DNA from: an uncultured Ruminococcus sp.
GTDB taxonomy: Bacteria > Bacillota > Clostridia > Oscillospirales > Ruminococcaceae
Assembly (NCBI GenBank): GCA_910579835.1
Contig: CAJTWQ010000073.1
Location: forward strand, 1 to 6,725
Length of the DNA stretch: 6,725 nt
Direction of reading: 5' to 3'
In this document: one piece after another, positions 5,601-6,725 of the stretch
How positions within the stretch are numbered: the stretch's first letter is position 1
How the letters are laid out: each line of letters starts with the position of its first letter
Position numbers and translations under genes: made by a program
Notes under the pieces: model-generated
What the model saw: the letters and a program-made list of their open reading frames with translations, nothing else
The model's database searches: none
What the model was told of the DNA's origin: nothing

Positions 5601-6725
5601 AAGGATTTACAACAGGAGGAATTATTGTAGAATAAACCGGATCAACATCTTCAAAAACATTAATATTAGCTTTTGCGGTGAAATTGGCCAGCTTATCCGC
5701 ACCGTAAACCACACTGGCGTTTGTGGCTGCATTTGTAATAGTAACATCAGTACCCTGAGCAAGCTCTGGTGAACTTATGAGGACATATTTATATTTTTTA
5801 GTAAAACTGCACTGAATATTCTGATCTGCAAGGATAAATGAATTTGCCTTTTTCCACATAAGATCAGTATTATCCGGACAATCTACGCAATTGAACAGCA
5901 TTGTCACCTGAGAGGATGTAAGAAGCGCCGTATCCGTCTGATTATCAGTAGCCGTAGCAACTACCATTCCTCCTGTAATATTTACTCCGGAAACAGAAGT
6001 CAGTCCTCTATCGCCACCTGCCGTAAGCGATCCGCCGCTGATGTCGATAGTTGTTCCCGACTGAACGGCGTCGTTTCCTGCCTTAATGACTGCTGTTCCT
6101 CCCTCAACAGATACATTTCCCTTTGAGGACTTGAAACCATCGCCCTCGGCATCAATATTAACAACAGCCGTTCCTTTTATAGTAGCGGAAGTCTTTCCGT
6201 TTACACCGTTGGTTTTATCAACAGAATTAAGAGTTTTGATGTTCGTCGTTCCGCCGGTAAACTTAATGTCATTATTACATACAACAGCATTCTGCGTATT
6301 GGCAGTTATATTAAGAACCCCTGTGCCAAGCTCTCCGCCCTTAATTGTAATGTCGTCCTTTGCCTCGATAACGGCTGCGCCGAGCCAGTCTCCGGAGTAG
6401 GCTGTATCACCGTCTTGTATATTATTTTCCGTACCGTCAATAAGATTGATTGATGTATTTTCAGCATTTGAAATGTATATTGCCGGCGCGTTCTTTCCTG
6501 TTATGTTTACACCGTTCAGGAAAATTTTTACCGTCTCCGGATCGGTGGTCTCATCGGGAACAGCAACAGCGATCTGACCGTCATCAAGAGTACCGTCGAC
6601 AATGAAAGTTCCGGAATGCGTTATTGTAACAGTAGTGCCGTTTACTTCAGCGTTGTCTCCCTCTACTTCGACAGATGTACCTTTAAAGTGAATAAGCGTC
6701 TCAGATGTAACCGGCTCATCCTGCC
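3796..6725 (-). CDS. Tandem Cthe_2159-family carbohydrate-binding beta-helix protein, 3' part (start outside window)
   Basis: The frame is open from the right edge to a TGA at 3796-3798: 975 codons, N-terminus missing. The ATG at 5967 lies inside the frame (preceded by VSGVNITGG) and is not the start. The sequence is a ladder of short beta-strand turns (ITVNGGNITID, DVVINGGDIS) punctuated by acidic turns such as VDDGIRG, GDGIKS, ADGIQG, DDGVHS and HDGFDS. This matches the Cthe_2159 family (Pfam name from memory, formerly DUF4353), right-handed parallel beta-helices reported to bind cellulose or pectin-type polysaccharides with bound calcium. Counted from the first whole codon (6723), copy 1 spans about residues 1-349, a linker with IIPPVVNPSSDY about 349-375, and copy 2 about 376-975. 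Copy 2 carries three glycine-rich loops. The C-terminus ends GGSGSIR with no LPXTG, dockerin or transmembrane anchor, so attachment, if any, lies in the unseen N-terminus. Secretion and glycan binding are inferred from the family. No hydrolase active site is recognisable; a lyase role cannot be excluded. Confidence 0.85.
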   Translation of the reverse strand, partial: QDEPVTSETLIHFKGTSVEVEGDNAEVNGTTVTITHSGTFIVDGTLDDGQIAVAVPDETTDPETVKIFLNGVNITGKNAPAIYISNAENTSINLIDGTENNIQDGDTAYSGDWLGAAVIEAKDDITIKGGELGTGVLNITANTQNAVVCNNDIKFTGGTTNIKTLNSVDKTNGVNGKTSATIKGTAVVNIDAEGDGFKSSKGNVSVEGGTAVIKAGNDAVQSGTTIDISGGSLTAGGDRGLTSVSGVNITGGMVVATATDNQTDTALLTSSQVTMLFNCVDCPDNTDLMWKKANSFILADQNIQCSFTKKYKYVLISSPELAQGTDVTITNAATNASVVYGADKLANFTAKANINVFEDVDPVYSTIIPPVVNPSSDYTVTLDSASIMSNAPAETASVNGSVLTITQPGAFAVSGAAKNVQIVVDVDKTAYPTGVVELNLAGADISNSTTAPIFINSIGDEVQIAAKNGTENVISDGTVHIQTYTDADGNVNTVEGAVFARDDIKFKGKGNLTINGNTDDAVVCKNDVKIYNGNITVNAVDDGIRGKDSVTVGNANDTDYSALNITIKTQSGDGIKSTATDASAGDKSYGIVTVNGGKLDINSYADGIQGEQDVVINGGDISIYTYQGSAFTGSGNSSNQTNPWGGGIGGGMQDGNPNKTDISAKGIKAVGIYDTAGTSWQSRGNITVNGGNITIDSSDDSLHCGGDMNLYGGVMQLSTADDGVHSDHKVTIGKGSADTYDDVKIIVIKGYEGIEGMNIVQNSGTVICNTTDDAYNAAGGADNSGNGNNTGWGQGGWGGGIGGGSASVSYSLDIKGGFALANVTDGDHDGFDSNGSLTISGGIVISNGNEAFDSDGAKSCTGGIFIENTGSGGMGGGMGGGSLTASVSATGSVSKGTRISLVGSDNQVIVSFIAGKSVSNFKAGGSGVPSGASFYTGGTLSGFTYFQEQYQDQLAAYGGTLTGGNLISGGSGSIR
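5143..5165 (-). repeat. Conserved DNA core of the duplication, copy 2 side
   Basis: This matches 6268-6290 at 22 of 23 bases (shared plus-strand core TTACATACAACAGCAT). It encodes the AVVC-N/K-ND turn common to both domains and is the longest DNA identity I found between the two copies. Confidence 0.7.
5680..6725 (-). repeat. Cthe_2159-type domain, copy 1 of the tandem duplication (5' partial)
   Basis: Copy 1 holds landmarks shared in order with copy 2: VNGTTVTITHSGTF, VKIFLNGVNITG, DGTENNIQDG, AKDDITIKG and QNAVVCNNDIKFTGG. It is shorter and has no glycine-rich loops. It ends in a C-terminal segment with NCVDC (5878-5892) and YVLISSPELAQG before the linker at about 5600-5680. Confidence 0.75.
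6268..6290 (-). repeat. Conserved DNA core of the duplication, copy 1 side
   Basis: Partner of 5143-5165, about 1.1 kb away in the same orientation, with one mismatch (T versus A at the seventh base). It encodes the matching turn in copy 1. Confidence 0.7.

Noticed and set aside
3796..5967. A 723-residue gene beginning at the ATG at 5967
   Set aside because: The frame is open without a stop from 5967 to the window edge and encodes a further matching domain, so that ATG is internal.
6086..6400. Plus-strand open frames opposite the carbohydrate-binding gene (also 4034-4243 and 5375-5593)
   Set aside because: Their Pro/Ser/Thr-rich translations mirror the Gly/Asn/Thr codons of the real gene on the other strand; no start signals or family resemblance.

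Overview
The window looks like a chromosomal segment of a low-to-moderate-GC, Gram-positive gut or rumen Clostridia, most likely near Ruminococcus / Oscillospiraceae. This assignment is inference. It rests on AT-rich spacers with sigma-70-type promoters and U-tract terminators, on a tandem protein of the family founded on Clostridium thermocellum Cthe_2159, and on an integrase C-terminus of a kind common in Clostridia elements.

Layout. Bases 1-936 are a decayed accessory patch. On the minus strand, 1-249 is the C-terminal end of a tyrosine recombinase, broken by a one-base frameshift. It abuts, head to head, an AT-rich plus-strand reading frame of unknown function (241-936), which lacks a ribosome site and carries an in-frame TAA at 511-513. 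A strong hairpin at 985-1021 closes this patch and ends the next gene, which converges on it. Bases 1092-3620 (minus) encode one ~842-residue polypeptide with a xylose-isomerase-like TIM barrel at the N-terminus and a complete acyl-CoA synthetase (ANL superfamily) at the C-terminus. It has its own ribosome site and a good promoter at 3656-3684. A terminator at 3715-3769 insulates it from the gene upstream. From 3796 to the window's right edge (minus) runs the 3' part (975 codons) of a large, presumably secreted protein made of two diverged tandem Cthe_2159-type beta-helix domains. Its start lies outside the window; the reading frame stays open to the edge, well beyond the first internal ATG at 5967.

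The two large genes are co-directional, but a terminator and a new promoter separate them, so they appear to be independent transcription units. I see no shared pathway. I found no CRISPR array, tRNA, rRNA, riboswitch or convincing defence system. The least ordinary items are the isomerase/acyl-CoA synthetase fusion, the duplicated carbohydrate-binding architecture with glycine-rich loops, and the two broken genes at the left edge.
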